Origin: Ignavibacteriales bacterium
GTDB taxonomy: Bacteria > Bacteroidota > Ignavibacteria > Ignavibacteriales > Melioribacteraceae
Assembly (NCBI GenBank): GCA_020635275.1
Contig: JACKAA010000005.1
Coordinates: 124,001-188,000, forward strand
Direction: 5' to 3'
DNA length: 64,000 nt
The position numbers and the translations under genes were made by a program. Shown piece by piece: positions 56,352 to 64,000 of the stretch (positions within the stretch are counted from its first letter, which is position 1; every line of letters starts with the position of its first letter). The notes below the pieces were generated by a model that searched no databases, was not told the DNA's origin, and worked only from the letters and a program-made list of their open reading frames with translations.

Positions 56352-57650
56352 ATGTTATCACACGTTTATATTAAAGATTTATCCAAACATGTTGGAGAAA
56401 GTGTAACGCTTAAAGGCTGGCTTTTTAATAAAAGATCAAGCGGAAAAGTAAAGTTTTTAATTTTAAGAGATGGAACAGGATATTTACAGTGCATTGTTTT
56501 TAAAGGAAATGTAAGTGAAGAAGTTTTTGCTTTGGCTGATTCGGTTTCACAAGAAGCATCTTTTGAAATTACCGGTAAAGTTAAAGAAGAACCAAGAGCA
56601 GTTGGCGGATTTGAGCTTGATGCAACTGATCTTAAACTGATTGGTGATTCGGTGGAATATCCAATAACACCAAAGGAACATGGCATTGAATTCTTAATTG
56701 ACAATCGCCATTTATGGATTCGTTCAAAAAAGCAAGTTGCCATTCTGAAAATACGTCACAGAATAGTTAAAGCTATTAGGGATTTTTATGATGAAAGAGG
56801 TTTTACACTTTTTGATCCCCCAATAATTACTCCAAATGCTGCCGAAGGCACATCAACTTTATTTGAGATGGATTATTTTGATCTTGGTAAAGCATATTTA
56901 ACACAATCAGGTCAATTATATGCAGAAGCTGGAGCAATGGCTTTAGGTAAAGTTTATACTTTTGGCCCAACATTCAGAGCTGAAAAATCAAAAACCAGAC
57001 GACATTTAACTGAATTCTGGATGGTTGAACCTGAAATGGCTTTTTATGATTTAGATGATGATATGGATTTAGCCGAAGAATTTATTGAATATATAGTTCA
57101 AACTGTTGTAAAAGATTGCAGACCTGAATTAGAAGTTTTAGAGAGAGATATTTCCAAACTGGAAAAAATTGTAAGACCTTTTCCAAGAATTTCATATACA
57201 GAAGCCGTAGAAGTATTAAAATCAAAAGGCAGAGAATTTACTTGGGGAGATGATTTTGGAGCACCCGACGAAACTGTAATTTCAGAAGATTATGATAAAC
57301 CGGTAATGATACATAGATACCCTTCAGCAGTTAAAGCATTTTACATGAAAAGAGATCCGGAAAATCCTGAAGTTGCATTAGCTGTTGATGTAATTGCACC
57401 TGAAGGTTATGGTGAAATTATTGGTGGAAGTCAGCGTGAAGATAATTTAGATTTTCTTTTAGAAAGAATTAAAGAACATAATCTTCCTCAAAAATATTTT
57501 GAGTGGTATTTGGATTTAAGAAGATTTGGTTCTGTACCGCATGCTGGTTTTGGATTAGGATTAGAAAGAACTGTAACTTGGATTTGTGGAATTGATCACC
57601 TTAGGGAAACTATTCCATTTCCAAGAATGATATACAGAAATACTCCATAA
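56352..57650 (+). CDS. asnS: Asparaginyl-tRNA synthetase
   Basis: A 432-residue class IIb synthetase. The N-terminal OB-fold anticodon domain (VTLKGWLFNKRSSGKVKFLILRD is split across residues 17-40) is followed by motif 2 (FGPTFRAEKSKTRRHLTEFWM) and motif 3 (GFGLGLERTVTWICG). The YLTQSGQLYAEAGAM segment is AsnRS-like rather than AspRS-like. The enzyme is shorter than the 466-residue E. coli form, as in the Thermus-like group. Start ATG 56352 follows a 90-base gap, so it may have its own promoter. Confidence 0.93.
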   Translation: MLSHVYIKDLSKHVGESVTLKGWLFNKRSSGKVKFLILRDGTGYLQCIVFKGNVSEEVFALADSVSQEASFEITGKVKEEPRAVGGFELDATDLKLIGDSVEYPITPKEHGIEFLIDNRHLWIRSKKQVAILKIRHRIVKAIRDFYDERGFTLFDPPIITPNAAEGTSTLFEMDYFDLGKAYLTQSGQLYAEAGAMALGKVYTFGPTFRAEKSKTRRHLTEFWMVEPEMAFYDLDDDMDLAEEFIEYIVQTVVKDCRPELEVLERDISKLEKIVRPFPRISYTEAVEVLKSKGREFTWGDDFGAPDETVISEDYDKPVMIHRYPSAVKAFYMKRDPENPEVALAVDVIAPEGYGEIIGGSQREDNLDFLLERIKEHNLPQKYFEWYLDLRRFGSVPHAGFGLGLERTVTWICGIDHLRETIPFPRMIYRNTP

Positions 57651-57667
57651 ACAAAAGTAAAACAGTT

Positions 57668-59038
57668 ATGAAAAAAACTTTTTTGTACTCTATTTTTGTG
57701 TTGTTAACACAATTGCCAACAAACTTATTGGCTGCTTCCGGAGAAGTTCATACTTTACCGGATACTTTTATGGTAATACCCTTTGTGATTTTACTTTTAA
57801 TGATTGCAACCGGACCTTTATTTTATCATCATTTTTGGGAGCATCATTATCCTAAAGTTGCGATATTTTTAGGTTTAATTACAATCACATATTATTTAGC
57901 AGTGCTGCATGATACACATAGTTTACTTCATACGCTTGCTGAATATTTATCTTTTATCGCATTACTTGCATCGTTGTTTGTTGCTTCCGGCGGAATTCTT
58001 ATTAAGGTAGATAAAAAATCTACACCAATGTTAAATGTGATAATATTATTTATTGGTGCCGTTATCGCAAACATTATTGGTACTACCGGAGCTTCCATGC
58101 TACTGATTAGACCATTTATTAAAATTAACAGAAAAAGAATAAAGGCTTATCAAGTAATATTTTTTATTTTTCTTGTTAGTAATATTGGAGGCGCATTAAC
58201 TCCAATTGGAGATCCGCCCTTGTTTTTAGGATTCTTACGCGGAATAGAATTCTTCTGGTTTATTGGTCACATTTGGTACATTTGGCTGCCAACAATAATA
58301 CTTCTTCTTGCTATATTTTATGTAATTGATTCCAGGAATATGCCTGAAGACAGTGACGAATATTCTGGCAAAATCGAATTTAAAGGATTAAAAAATATTG
58401 GGTATTTAATAATTGTTTTAATTTCAGTATTCCTTGATCCGGCCGTTATGTCTTGGGTTCCAAGCTTATCACCATTACCTTTTGGTATAAGAGAAATAAT
58501 AATGTTTTCAGTTGTTTATTTTGCCTACAAAGGTGCAGATGAAGAAATTCTTAAAGCGAATGAATTTGATTTTGAACCAATTAAAGAAGTGGCTTTTTTA
58601 TTTATCGGAATTTTTGCGACAATGATTCCTGCTCTACAACTAATTGCATATGAAGCCCAAGTATTAGGTGAACAGCTTAATCAAGGAATATTTTATTGGG
58701 CAACTGGTATACTTTCCGGATTTTTGGATAATGCTCCTACGTACCTAAATTTCTTAAGTGCTGCAATGGGCAAATTTGGATTTGATATAAATAATGCAAA
58801 TGAAGTTCATCAACTCTCTATTGATTATCCAATTTATTTATCAGCAATTTCAGTTGCAGCAGTATTTTTTGGAGCAATGACATATATTGGAAATGGTCCG
58901 AATTTTATGGTTAAATCAATATGTGAACGTTCAGGTATTAAAATGCCAAGTTTCTTTGCGTATTTGATAAAATTTGCAATCCCAATTTTAATACCGATAT
59001 TTATTATAGTTTGGTTAGTATTTTTTAACGGAGGTTAA
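57668..59038 (+). CDS. nhaD: NhaD-type sodium/proton antiporter
   Basis: A 456-residue inner-membrane protein with an N-terminal signal-like helix (LLTQLPTNLLAASGE) and about 11-12 helices. The diagnostic SNIGGALTPIGDPPLFLGF and GFLDNAPTYLNFLSA motifs identify the NhaD branch of the ion transporter superfamily. It expels sodium in exchange for protons. A sodium gradient would suit the SSS symporter encoded upstream in this window. The next gene starts two bases after the stop. Confidence 0.93.
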   Translation: MKKTFLYSIFVLLTQLPTNLLAASGEVHTLPDTFMVIPFVILLLMIATGPLFYHHFWEHHYPKVAIFLGLITITYYLAVLHDTHSLLHTLAEYLSFIALLASLFVASGGILIKVDKKSTPMLNVIILFIGAVIANIIGTTGASMLLIRPFIKINRKRIKAYQVIFFIFLVSNIGGALTPIGDPPLFLGFLRGIEFFWFIGHIWYIWLPTIILLLAIFYVIDSRNMPEDSDEYSGKIEFKGLKNIGYLIIVLISVFLDPAVMSWVPSLSPLPFGIREIIMFSVVYFAYKGADEEILKANEFDFEPIKEVAFLFIGIFATMIPALQLIAYEAQVLGEQLNQGIFYWATGILSGFLDNAPTYLNFLSAAMGKFGFDINNANEVHQLSIDYPIYLSAISVAAVFFGAMTYIGNGPNFMVKSICERSGIKMPSFFAYLIKFAIPILIPIFIIVWLVFFNGG

Positions 59039-59039
59039 A

Positions 59040-59405
59040 GTGAATTCAATTGATAAAGCGCTTAAAGAGAAAAAAATTGGTTTATATTACGGAACTAGGG
59101 TTATTCTTCCATTTGTTGCAGATATTTTAAAAGCTGTAATTGATGATGAAATAATTACCGATTTTAGTCCGGTTTCTGATGGTGCATATTATGAAAAATT
59201 TGATGATTTTACCGAAATCTATTTTTTTGATCATGAAGATATTCTAAAAGATGTTTCCAAATATGAGACAATTAAACTTATTGTTGTTGATGAAGAAGAT
59301 GATATGTTTGACTTTGAAAATCACAGGCGAATATCATTAAATCCAATTGAAAAACATACTTTAGAAATCTCTGAATTAAATGATGATGTAATATTTATTG
59401 AATAG
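59040..59405 (+). CDS. Small acidic protein of unknown function downstream of nhaD
   Basis: A 121-residue protein with GTG start 59040 and GGAGG just upstream, overlapping the end of nhaD's context. It is rich in Asp/Glu (VVDEEDDMFDF, LNDDVIFIE) with a single predicted hydrophobic stretch (YYGTRVILPFVADIL) and no signal peptide. I do not recognise a family. The tight packing between nhaD and nnr suggests a regulated partner of one of them. It could be a cytosolic antiporter modulator, but that is a guess. Confidence 0.6.
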   Translation: MNSIDKALKEKKIGLYYGTRVILPFVADILKAVIDDEIITDFSPVSDGAYYEKFDDFTEIYFFDHEDILKDVSKYETIKLIVVDEEDDMFDFENHRRISLNPIEKHTLEISELNDDVIFIE

Positions 59406-59414
59406 AATTATTAA

Positions 59415-60980
59415 ATGATACCTTTATTTTCATCTGATCAGGTAAGGTCAGCGGATAGTTTTGCAATAAACGAATTAAAAATTCCTAGTATAGTTTTAAT
59501 GGAAAATGCTGCTAAAAGTATTTTTCATGCTATATTAGAGAAATATCCTTATTTGGATCAAAGTTACAGATTTGGAATAGTCTGCGGCAAGGGGAATAAT
59601 GGCGGAGACGGATTTGCACTTGCTCGCCATTTAATTATTTCTGGATTTTCAGTGAAGGTACTCTCTCTTGCTGATGAAAGGGACCTAAAGGGAGATGCGC
59701 TCACCAATTTTATTGTACTAAAAAATTTTGTTAATCATTATTCAGAATTGGATGTGATTTTTTATCAATCCCAAAATAATCTTAATAAAATTGCAGATTG
59801 TGAAGTAATAGTTGATGCCATTTTAGGAACTGGAACAACTGGTACTCTAAAAGAGCCCTATAATCATATAGTAGAAAAATTAAATGATTTACCGGCTTTA
59901 AAAATATCAATAGATGTTCCTACCGGTTTAAATCTTGATAAAGCAAGCGGAGATATAATTTTTAATTCAAATTTGACTGTTACTTTGGCTGGGTTAAAAA
60001 CCGGATTGTTTTATGAAAAGGGAAAGCTGTTTTCAGGTAAAGTTGTAAAGGGTTCAATAGGGATGGGTGAATGTTATTTTGGTTCACTTAAAACAGATGA
60101 CTATTTGATTGAACCGGAGGATGCACTTATACATTTACCTCAAAAAAAAGCAGATTTGCATAAATACAATGCAGGAAAAGTATTTGTTATTGCTGGATCT
60201 ACAAATATGCCAGGTGCTGCAGTTTTTACAATGAACTCAGCTATGATTAGCGGAACTGGTGCCGGTAAATTATTCTTCCCGGAATCGATTAAAAGTATTG
60301 CTCAGAATCAAATGAATTCTGCTACTGTTTCTGGGTACGCTGATGAGAACTTAGGATTTTTGAGATTAAAAAATGTTGAGCTGATTGAAAAAAATATTGA
60401 GTGGGCTGATGCAATTGCGATTGGCCCAGGTTTAGGCAGAGAATCTGAAACCGTTGATAGCATATTAACTATTTTAAAGAAATTTAAGAAAAAGAAATTT
60501 ATAATTGATGCAGATGCAATTTTTGCATTAAGCGATAAAAACTATAAGAATATAGATTTAAGTAATTGTGTTTTAACTCCACATCATCAAGAATTTGCTA
60601 ATCTGATAAGCGTTGATATCAAAGAATTAAAAAATAATTTATTACAGCTAGGAAGAGATTTTACAAAAGAGACAAATTCATTTTTAGTATTAAAAGGTGC
60701 TCCTACTGTTATATTTAATCCTGAAGGAGAAGCTTTTATTAATAGTGCAGGAAATTCAGGGTTAGCTAAATTTGGAAGTGGAGATGTTTTAACTGGAATT
60801 ATTTCTTCATTTGTTGCTCAACAAGAAGATATTGAAAAATCATTAATTTCTGCAGTTTATTTGCACAGTTTAACAGCAGATCTAATTCAAAAAAATGAAT
60901 CAGAGTTTGGAATTACTCCACAAAAACTTATTGATGAATTTCCCAAAACCATTCAATTTTTAAGGAAATCTATTGTATAA
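59415..60980 (+). CDS. nnr: Bifunctional NAD(P)HX epimerase/dehydratase
   Basis: A 521-residue repair enzyme of two fused domains. The N-terminal YjeF_N epimerase has VCGKGNNGGDGFALARHL, DAILGTGTTGTLKEPY and DVPTGLN. The C-terminal carbohydrate-kinase-like ADP-dependent dehydratase has AGKVFVIAGS, AIAIGPGLGRE, FIIDADAI and a C-terminal GSGDVLTGIISSFVAQQ. It repairs hydrated NAD(P)H. The N-terminal Met begins 9 bases after the acidic protein. Confidence 0.95.
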   Translation: MIPLFSSDQVRSADSFAINELKIPSIVLMENAAKSIFHAILEKYPYLDQSYRFGIVCGKGNNGGDGFALARHLIISGFSVKVLSLADERDLKGDALTNFIVLKNFVNHYSELDVIFYQSQNNLNKIADCEVIVDAILGTGTTGTLKEPYNHIVEKLNDLPALKISIDVPTGLNLDKASGDIIFNSNLTVTLAGLKTGLFYEKGKLFSGKVVKGSIGMGECYFGSLKTDDYLIEPEDALIHLPQKKADLHKYNAGKVFVIAGSTNMPGAAVFTMNSAMISGTGAGKLFFPESIKSIAQNQMNSATVSGYADENLGFLRLKNVELIEKNIEWADAIAIGPGLGRESETVDSILTILKKFKKKKFIIDADAIFALSDKNYKNIDLSNCVLTPHHQEFANLISVDIKELKNNLLQLGRDFTKETNSFLVLKGAPTVIFNPEGEAFINSAGNSGLAKFGSGDVLTGIISSFVAQQEDIEKSLISAVYLHSLTADLIQKNESEFGITPQKLIDEFPKTIQFLRKSIV

Positions 60981-61389
60981 TTATATAAAATCAAATAGAA
61001 TTAGGGTATTACTAATTCCATTGATTATTTACTGGATTATTCTGTTTATTGGAACTAGTATACCATCAGATAATTTTAGTGATATACTTGAATTAAGTGA
61101 TAAATTGAAACATTTTCTAGCTTATTTAGGTTTGGCATTTTTACTTAGTTTGAACTTTTATTTTCAAGAAAAGTGGGAAGGTGTTTCTAAATATTTTTTA
61201 AAGTATACTTTTATTGTTATTTCTTTGTATGGTTTAATTGATGAAATTCATCAAATATTTGTTCCAAATAGATCAGCTGAATTTTATGATTGGCTTGCTG
61301 ACTTATTAGGAGGAGTAATTGGACTATTTATAGCTAATTTTTTCCTCAAAAATATTAGAAAGAATAAGCCGTCATTTGAAACCAAATAA
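60973..61389 (+). CDS. VanZ-like membrane protein
   Basis: A 138-residue membrane protein with four predicted helices. SDKLKHFLAYLGLAFLLSL and GLIDEIHQIFVPNRSAEFYDWLADLLGG are the conserved VanZ stretch (KxxHxxxY, DExxQxxxPxRxxxxxDxxxN). Start TTG 60973 overlaps the nnr end by eight bases. In Bacteroidota a VanZ gene commonly precedes tonB near sprA and gcvH. Here the VanZ-TonB half is kept 25 kb away from sprA. Function is unknown. Confidence 0.88.
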   Translation: MYNYIKSNRIRVLLIPLIIYWIILFIGTSIPSDNFSDILELSDKLKHFLAYLGLAFLLSLNFYFQEKWEGVSKYFLKYTFIVISLYGLIDEIHQIFVPNRSAEFYDWLADLLGGVIGLFIANFFLKNIRKNKPSFETK

Positions 61390-61419
61390 TATTTTTGCTG
61401 TTTAATCTAAAGAACTTGA

Positions 61420-61446
61420 TTGACAATAAAGGAATGATTTTATAGA
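61420..61446 (+). promoter_or_regulatory. Probable promoter of tonB
   Basis: TTGACA (61420-61425) is followed, after about 15 bases, by TATAGA (61441-61446), inside a stretch similar to the sprA upstream motif. The leader to the GTG start at 61494 is about 40 bases. The spacer is a little short of the 17-base ideal, so this is a candidate only. Confidence 0.4.
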
Positions 61447-61493
61447 TTACATTTAATTAATACATAATCTTTTTTATTTTAAGGAGCAAAGCA

Positions 61494-62144
61494 GTGGCTT
61501 TACCAAAAAATCCAAAAGTTGATTTAAAACTGAAATATCGTAGAATTTTTGAAATTAGTGTTATCCTAGCTTTATTGCTTCTAATATTAGCTTTTAAGTT
61601 TTTCCCAAGATTTGAAAGTGAAAGTTTAGGAGCAGAAGCAGTTCAAGAATTAGTGGAAATGGAAGATGTTGAAATTACAAAACAAGAAACAGCACCTCCG
61701 CCTCCGCCAAAACCGCCAATTCCTATTGAAGCTCCTGCTGACGAAGAGTTAGAAGATATTGAAATTGAAGATACAGAAATTGATATGGAAGCTGAAATAG
61801 CCGCACCGCCTCCACCTGTTGAAGAGGAAGAAGAAATTCCAGTTGAATTCTTCGTAGCAGTAGAAGAAATGCCGGAACCAATTGGTGGAATTCAAGGAAT
61901 ACAACAGCGAATAGTTTATCCTGAAATTGCAAAAAGAGCAGGCGTTCAAGGTAGAGTATATGTTAAAGCATTTGTTGATGAAAGCGGAGCTGTTAAAAAA
62001 GCTGAAGTTATAAAAGGAATAGGAGCAGGTTGTGATGAAGCAGCAGTTGATGCTGTATTAAAAACTAAATTCAAACCTGGTAAGCAAAGAGGTAAACCTG
62101 TAAGGGTTCAGGTTTCAATTCCAATTCTTTTCAAATTGAACTAA
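61494..62144 (+). CDS. TonB-family energy transducer (first of tandem pair)
   Basis: A 216-residue periplasm-spanning protein with one N-terminal helix (FEISVILALLLLILAFKFF), a proline-rich APPPPPKPPIPIEAP segment near 67-81, an acidic EEEEE stretch and a C-terminal TonB domain (VYPEIAKRAGVQGRVYVKAFVDE, FKPGKQRGKPVRV). It conveys ExbB/ExbD energy to TonB-dependent receptors. Start is GTG 61494 with AAGGAG upstream. It matches the next gene closely in length and C-terminal domain, so the two derive from one duplication. ExbB/ExbD are not in this window. Confidence 0.92.
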   Translation: MALPKNPKVDLKLKYRRIFEISVILALLLLILAFKFFPRFESESLGAEAVQELVEMEDVEITKQETAPPPPPKPPIPIEAPADEELEDIEIEDTEIDMEAEIAAPPPPVEEEEEIPVEFFVAVEEMPEPIGGIQGIQQRIVYPEIAKRAGVQGRVYVKAFVDESGAVKKAEVIKGIGAGCDEAAVDAVLKTKFKPGKQRGKPVRVQVSIPILFKLN

Positions 62145-62150
62145 TTTTTA

Positions 62151-62176
62151 AAGCGCCGAAATGGCGCTTTTTTTTT
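62151..62176 (+). terminator. Intrinsic terminator after the first TonB gene
   Basis: A seven-base perfect GC-rich stem (AAGCGCC/GGCGCTT) with a GAAAT loop is followed by a long run of T. It is within ten bases of the stop codon, so the second TonB gene is expressed separately. Confidence 0.92.
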
Positions 62177-62270
62177 ACCCTAAATTTTAAAACTTTTAAC
62201 CTGAAAATTTGAAACAAAAAATTTTCGAAATTGTTGAATATTGTAACTCTCACCTAAATGGAGGTACAAT

Positions 62271-62921
62271 ATGCCACCCAAGAATCCTAAGTTTAATATC
62301 AAACTAAAATATCAAAAAGTATTTGAAGTAAGTCTAGTATTTGCACTAATATTAATTATTGGAGCATTTAGATATTTTCCAAATATTAAAACTCAAACAC
62401 AGCAAATGGAATTTTTTCAAGAGTTAATTGAAGTAGATGATATTATAAGTACTCACGATAATTTAAAACCTCCTACGCCGCCAAAACCTCCAATACCTAT
62501 AGAGGCTCCGATTGATGATCAATTAACCGATATAGAAATTAATAATACAGAAATTGATTATGATGCAAACATGACCAAACCGCAATTATTATTTGAAGAG
62601 GACAACTCAGAAGAGTTTGACATTTTTATTCCAATTGCAGAAATAATGCCCGAGCCAATCGGTGGAATTCAGGCAATTCAACAAAAAATTATTTATCCGG
62701 AAATTGCTAAAAGAGCAGGAATACAAGGAAAAGTGTTTATAACCGCATTTGTTGATGAAAAAGGTGATGTGAAAAAAGCTGAAATAACAAAAGGTATTGG
62801 AGCATCTTGTGATGAAACAGCTTTAGAAGCTGTATTAAATACTAAATTTAAACCAGGTTTTCAAAGAGAGCGGCCAGTAAAAGTAAAAATTACAATACCT
62901 ATTTCATTTAGATTAAAATAA
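62271..62921 (+). CDS. TonB-family energy transducer (second of tandem pair)
   Basis: A 216-residue duplicate of the preceding gene: the same N-terminal helix, TPPKPPIPIEAP segment, and C-terminal domain (IYPEIAKRAGIQGKVFITAFVDE, FKPGFQRERPVKV). The periplasmic central part has diverged most: the first copy's PPPPV-EEEEE stretch becomes PQLLFEEDNSEEF. ATG 62271 follows GGAGG by seven bases. Between the copies lies a terminator and a short gap, so they are separately transcribed. A role specialised for different receptors is possible. Confidence 0.92.
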   Translation: MPPKNPKFNIKLKYQKVFEVSLVFALILIIGAFRYFPNIKTQTQQMEFFQELIEVDDIISTHDNLKPPTPPKPPIPIEAPIDDQLTDIEINNTEIDYDANMTKPQLLFEEDNSEEFDIFIPIAEIMPEPIGGIQAIQQKIIYPEIAKRAGIQGKVFITAFVDEKGDVKKAEITKGIGASCDETALEAVLNTKFKPGFQRERPVKVKITIPISFRLK

Positions 62922-62926
62922 ATAAT

Positions 62927-62947
62927 GCGTCTTTCGGGACGCTTTAA
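62927..62947 (+). terminator. Weak hairpin after the second TonB gene
   Basis: A five-base GCGTC/GACGC stem with a six-base loop is followed by TTTAATAA, so it is a weak terminator or a message-end hairpin. Confidence 0.5.
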
Positions 62948-63008
62948 TAATCTTGAATAAGAATTCCTCAAGTAAAATTCATATCTTTAAACTTTCATTT
63001 AATTTTTT

Positions 63009-63806
63009 ATGCAGATAATTAATCTTAAAAATATTTCGTTCAATTTTCAAAGTGATGCTCATGAAAAAAGTTTTAAAATTCATGAGCTTAATCTTGCAAT
63101 ATCTCAAGGTGATTTTATATCAATTTTAGGGCCAAATGGTGCAGGTAAGTCAACATTAATAAAAATTATTTCAAATATATATAATCCTTCAATAGGCGAA
63201 GCTTCCTTATTTGGTAAAAATTATACAGAATATTCTAGAAAAGAATTTGCAAAAAATATTGCCTACGTGCCTCAAAATAACAACACTCAGTTTCCTTATT
63301 CTGTTTATGAAATTGTAATGATGGGCAGATCACCTTATCTTAATTTTTGGGGAATTGAAGATAAGTCTGATCAGGATTTAGTTTTTGAGATATTGCATAA
63401 ATTAGAAATTTATCATTTAAGAAATAAAGGAATAAACGAAGTTTCCGGTGGAGAAGCCCAGCGAGCTTTAATTGCGCGTGCATTGGTACAGAAGCCCAAA
63501 ATTCTTTTTTTAGATGAACCAAATGCACATCTTGATATTAAACATCAAATAAGTATTTTTAATTTATTAAAAAATTATAATATTGATAAAAAACTTACAG
63601 TTGTTTTTATTTCGCATGATTTTAATCTTTCTTTACGGTACAGTAATAGAGCTGTATTAATGAAATTTGGTAAAATTCTTTATGATGGTATTCCAAATGA
63701 AGTTCTTACAAAAAATAATATTAATGAAGTATTTAATGTCGATTCAGAAATAATATCAAATATTGAAAATAAAAATATGTATATCAATTTATTCCCATAC
63801 TCTTAA
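63009..63806 (+). CDS. ABC transporter ATPase, iron-siderophore/B12 (FecE/BtuD) type
   Basis: A 265-residue ATP-binding subunit. Walker A is GPNGAGKST, the signature SGGEAQRALIARAL, Walker B ILFLDEPNAHLD and switch His in FISHDF. The YVPQNNNTQFPYSVYEIVMMGR Q-loop segment is characteristic of the FecE/BtuD iron and cobalamin importer branch. It drives uptake from periplasm to cytoplasm, downstream of a TonB-dependent outer-membrane step. It starts 87 bases after the second TonB gene and shares its final A with the next gene. Confidence 0.9.
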   Translation: MQIINLKNISFNFQSDAHEKSFKIHELNLAISQGDFISILGPNGAGKSTLIKIISNIYNPSIGEASLFGKNYTEYSRKEFAKNIAYVPQNNNTQFPYSVYEIVMMGRSPYLNFWGIEDKSDQDLVFEILHKLEIYHLRNKGINEVSGGEAQRALIARALVQKPKILFLDEPNAHLDIKHQISIFNLLKNYNIDKKLTVVFISHDFNLSLRYSNRAVLMKFGKILYDGIPNEVLTKNNINEVFNVDSEIISNIENKNMYINLFPYS

Positions 63807-64000
63807 TGAATTCTAAAAAGCAAATCTGGTTAATTTTACTTCTTGGGATATTAAATTTTATCCTGTTAACGTTTATAAAATATTATTCAAATCAATTATC
63901 TTTTGCTGATATTAATTTTTTAAAGATTGGGAATTTTATAAGTGTATTTCAAATACTTCTTTTTATTATTGGCAATGGGTTACTTATTTTTTCCGGTAAA
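63806..64000 (+). CDS. Membrane protein, truncated at window end (possible transporter permease)
   Basis: Only the first 65 codons are inside the window. ATG 63806 overlaps the ATPase stop by one base (TAATG). The start is KQIWLILLLGILNFILLTFI, one hydrophobic helix, then a second hydrophobic stretch near 48-62 (FQILLFIIGNGLLIF). Following an ABC ATPase, it could be the FecCD/BtuC-type permease, but no diagnostic motif is visible yet. Confidence 0.55.
   Translation, partial: MNSKKQIWLILLLGILNFILLTFIKYYSNQLSFADINFLKIGNFISVFQILLFIIGNGLLIFSGK

Noticed and set aside
56366..56743. 125-codon minus-strand open frame inside asnS
   Set aside because: It opposes the AsnRS N-terminal domain and has no independent evidence of being a gene.

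Overview
The window is a 64 kb, strongly AT-rich bacterial chromosome segment. It is densely packed, almost all genes lie on the + strand, and there is no sign of phage, plasmid, insertion sequence or CRISPR. The protein set is that of a Gram-negative member of the Bacteroidota/Ignavibacteria group. It has a SprA-type type IX secretion (T9SS) translocon, a PorX-type response regulator with a PglZ domain, a T9SS Plug-like protein, a PorV/PorQ-family barrel, a Bacteroidota-style LptD, energy-transducing TonB proteins and DUF1573 proteins. Frequent TTG/GTG starts and many weak ribosome-binding sites fit. I favour an Ignavibacteria-like lineage, but this is inferred from gene content only.

Layout. 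1-7291: an outer-membrane/secreted-protein operon (TonB-dependent receptor cut by the window start, large FnIII secreted protein with a T9SS-like tail, PorV-family barrel, IPT/TIG lipoprotein). 7436-13510: transport and sugar genes (PAT-type MFS transporter, GH20-like lipoprotein, SSS symporter, TlpA-like thioredoxin protein). 13512-14237 (minus): DUF190 protein and CrcB fluoride channel. 14332-22332: a nine-fold TSGGD-repeat protein, a T9SS Plug-like protein, a Gfo/Idh/MocA oxidoreductase, an LEA-type lipoprotein, a ROK kinase, LptD and a NYN/YacP protein. 22434-29163: metabolism (nitrilase-family amidase, SpmA/SpmB-like membrane protein, 2-hydroxyacid dehydrogenase, alanine dehydrogenase, CoA-transferase, PPP-type phosphatase). 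29313-40330: sprA-porX-tsaE-tsaB-DUF1573-accD, tightly packed. 40333-42242 (minus): cysteine desulfurase and BirA. 42472-45298: an hsp20-dnaK-hsp20 chaperone operon. 45430-54713: def-fmt, two trans-sulfuration enzymes, PgeF, an EamA transporter, folB-folK, a deoxynucleoside kinase and a GT9 transferase. 54715-61389: Ppx/GppA, AsnRS, NhaD, Nnr and VanZ. 61494-64000: two tandem TonB proteins, then an iron/B12-type ABC ATPase and the start of a membrane protein.

How the genes fit together. T9SS components are scattered through the window (Plug, SprA, PorX, PorV-family barrel, VanZ-TonB), and the first operon looks like a likely client module of that system. The TonB pair could energise the receptor at the window start and an ABC importer at the window end. 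LptD, GT9, the GnnA-like oxidoreductase and PgeF are envelope-maintenance genes.

The most unusual non-coding signal is upstream of hsp20-dnaK-hsp20. A near-consensus sigma-54 -24/-12 element (42404-42420) is preceded by three copies of the half-palindrome TGTCA-N3-TGGCN (42263-42334). This looks like a bacterial enhancer array driving a chaperone operon, in place of the CIRCE or sigma-32 control usual for dnaK. No stretch longer than about 230 bases lacks a gene.
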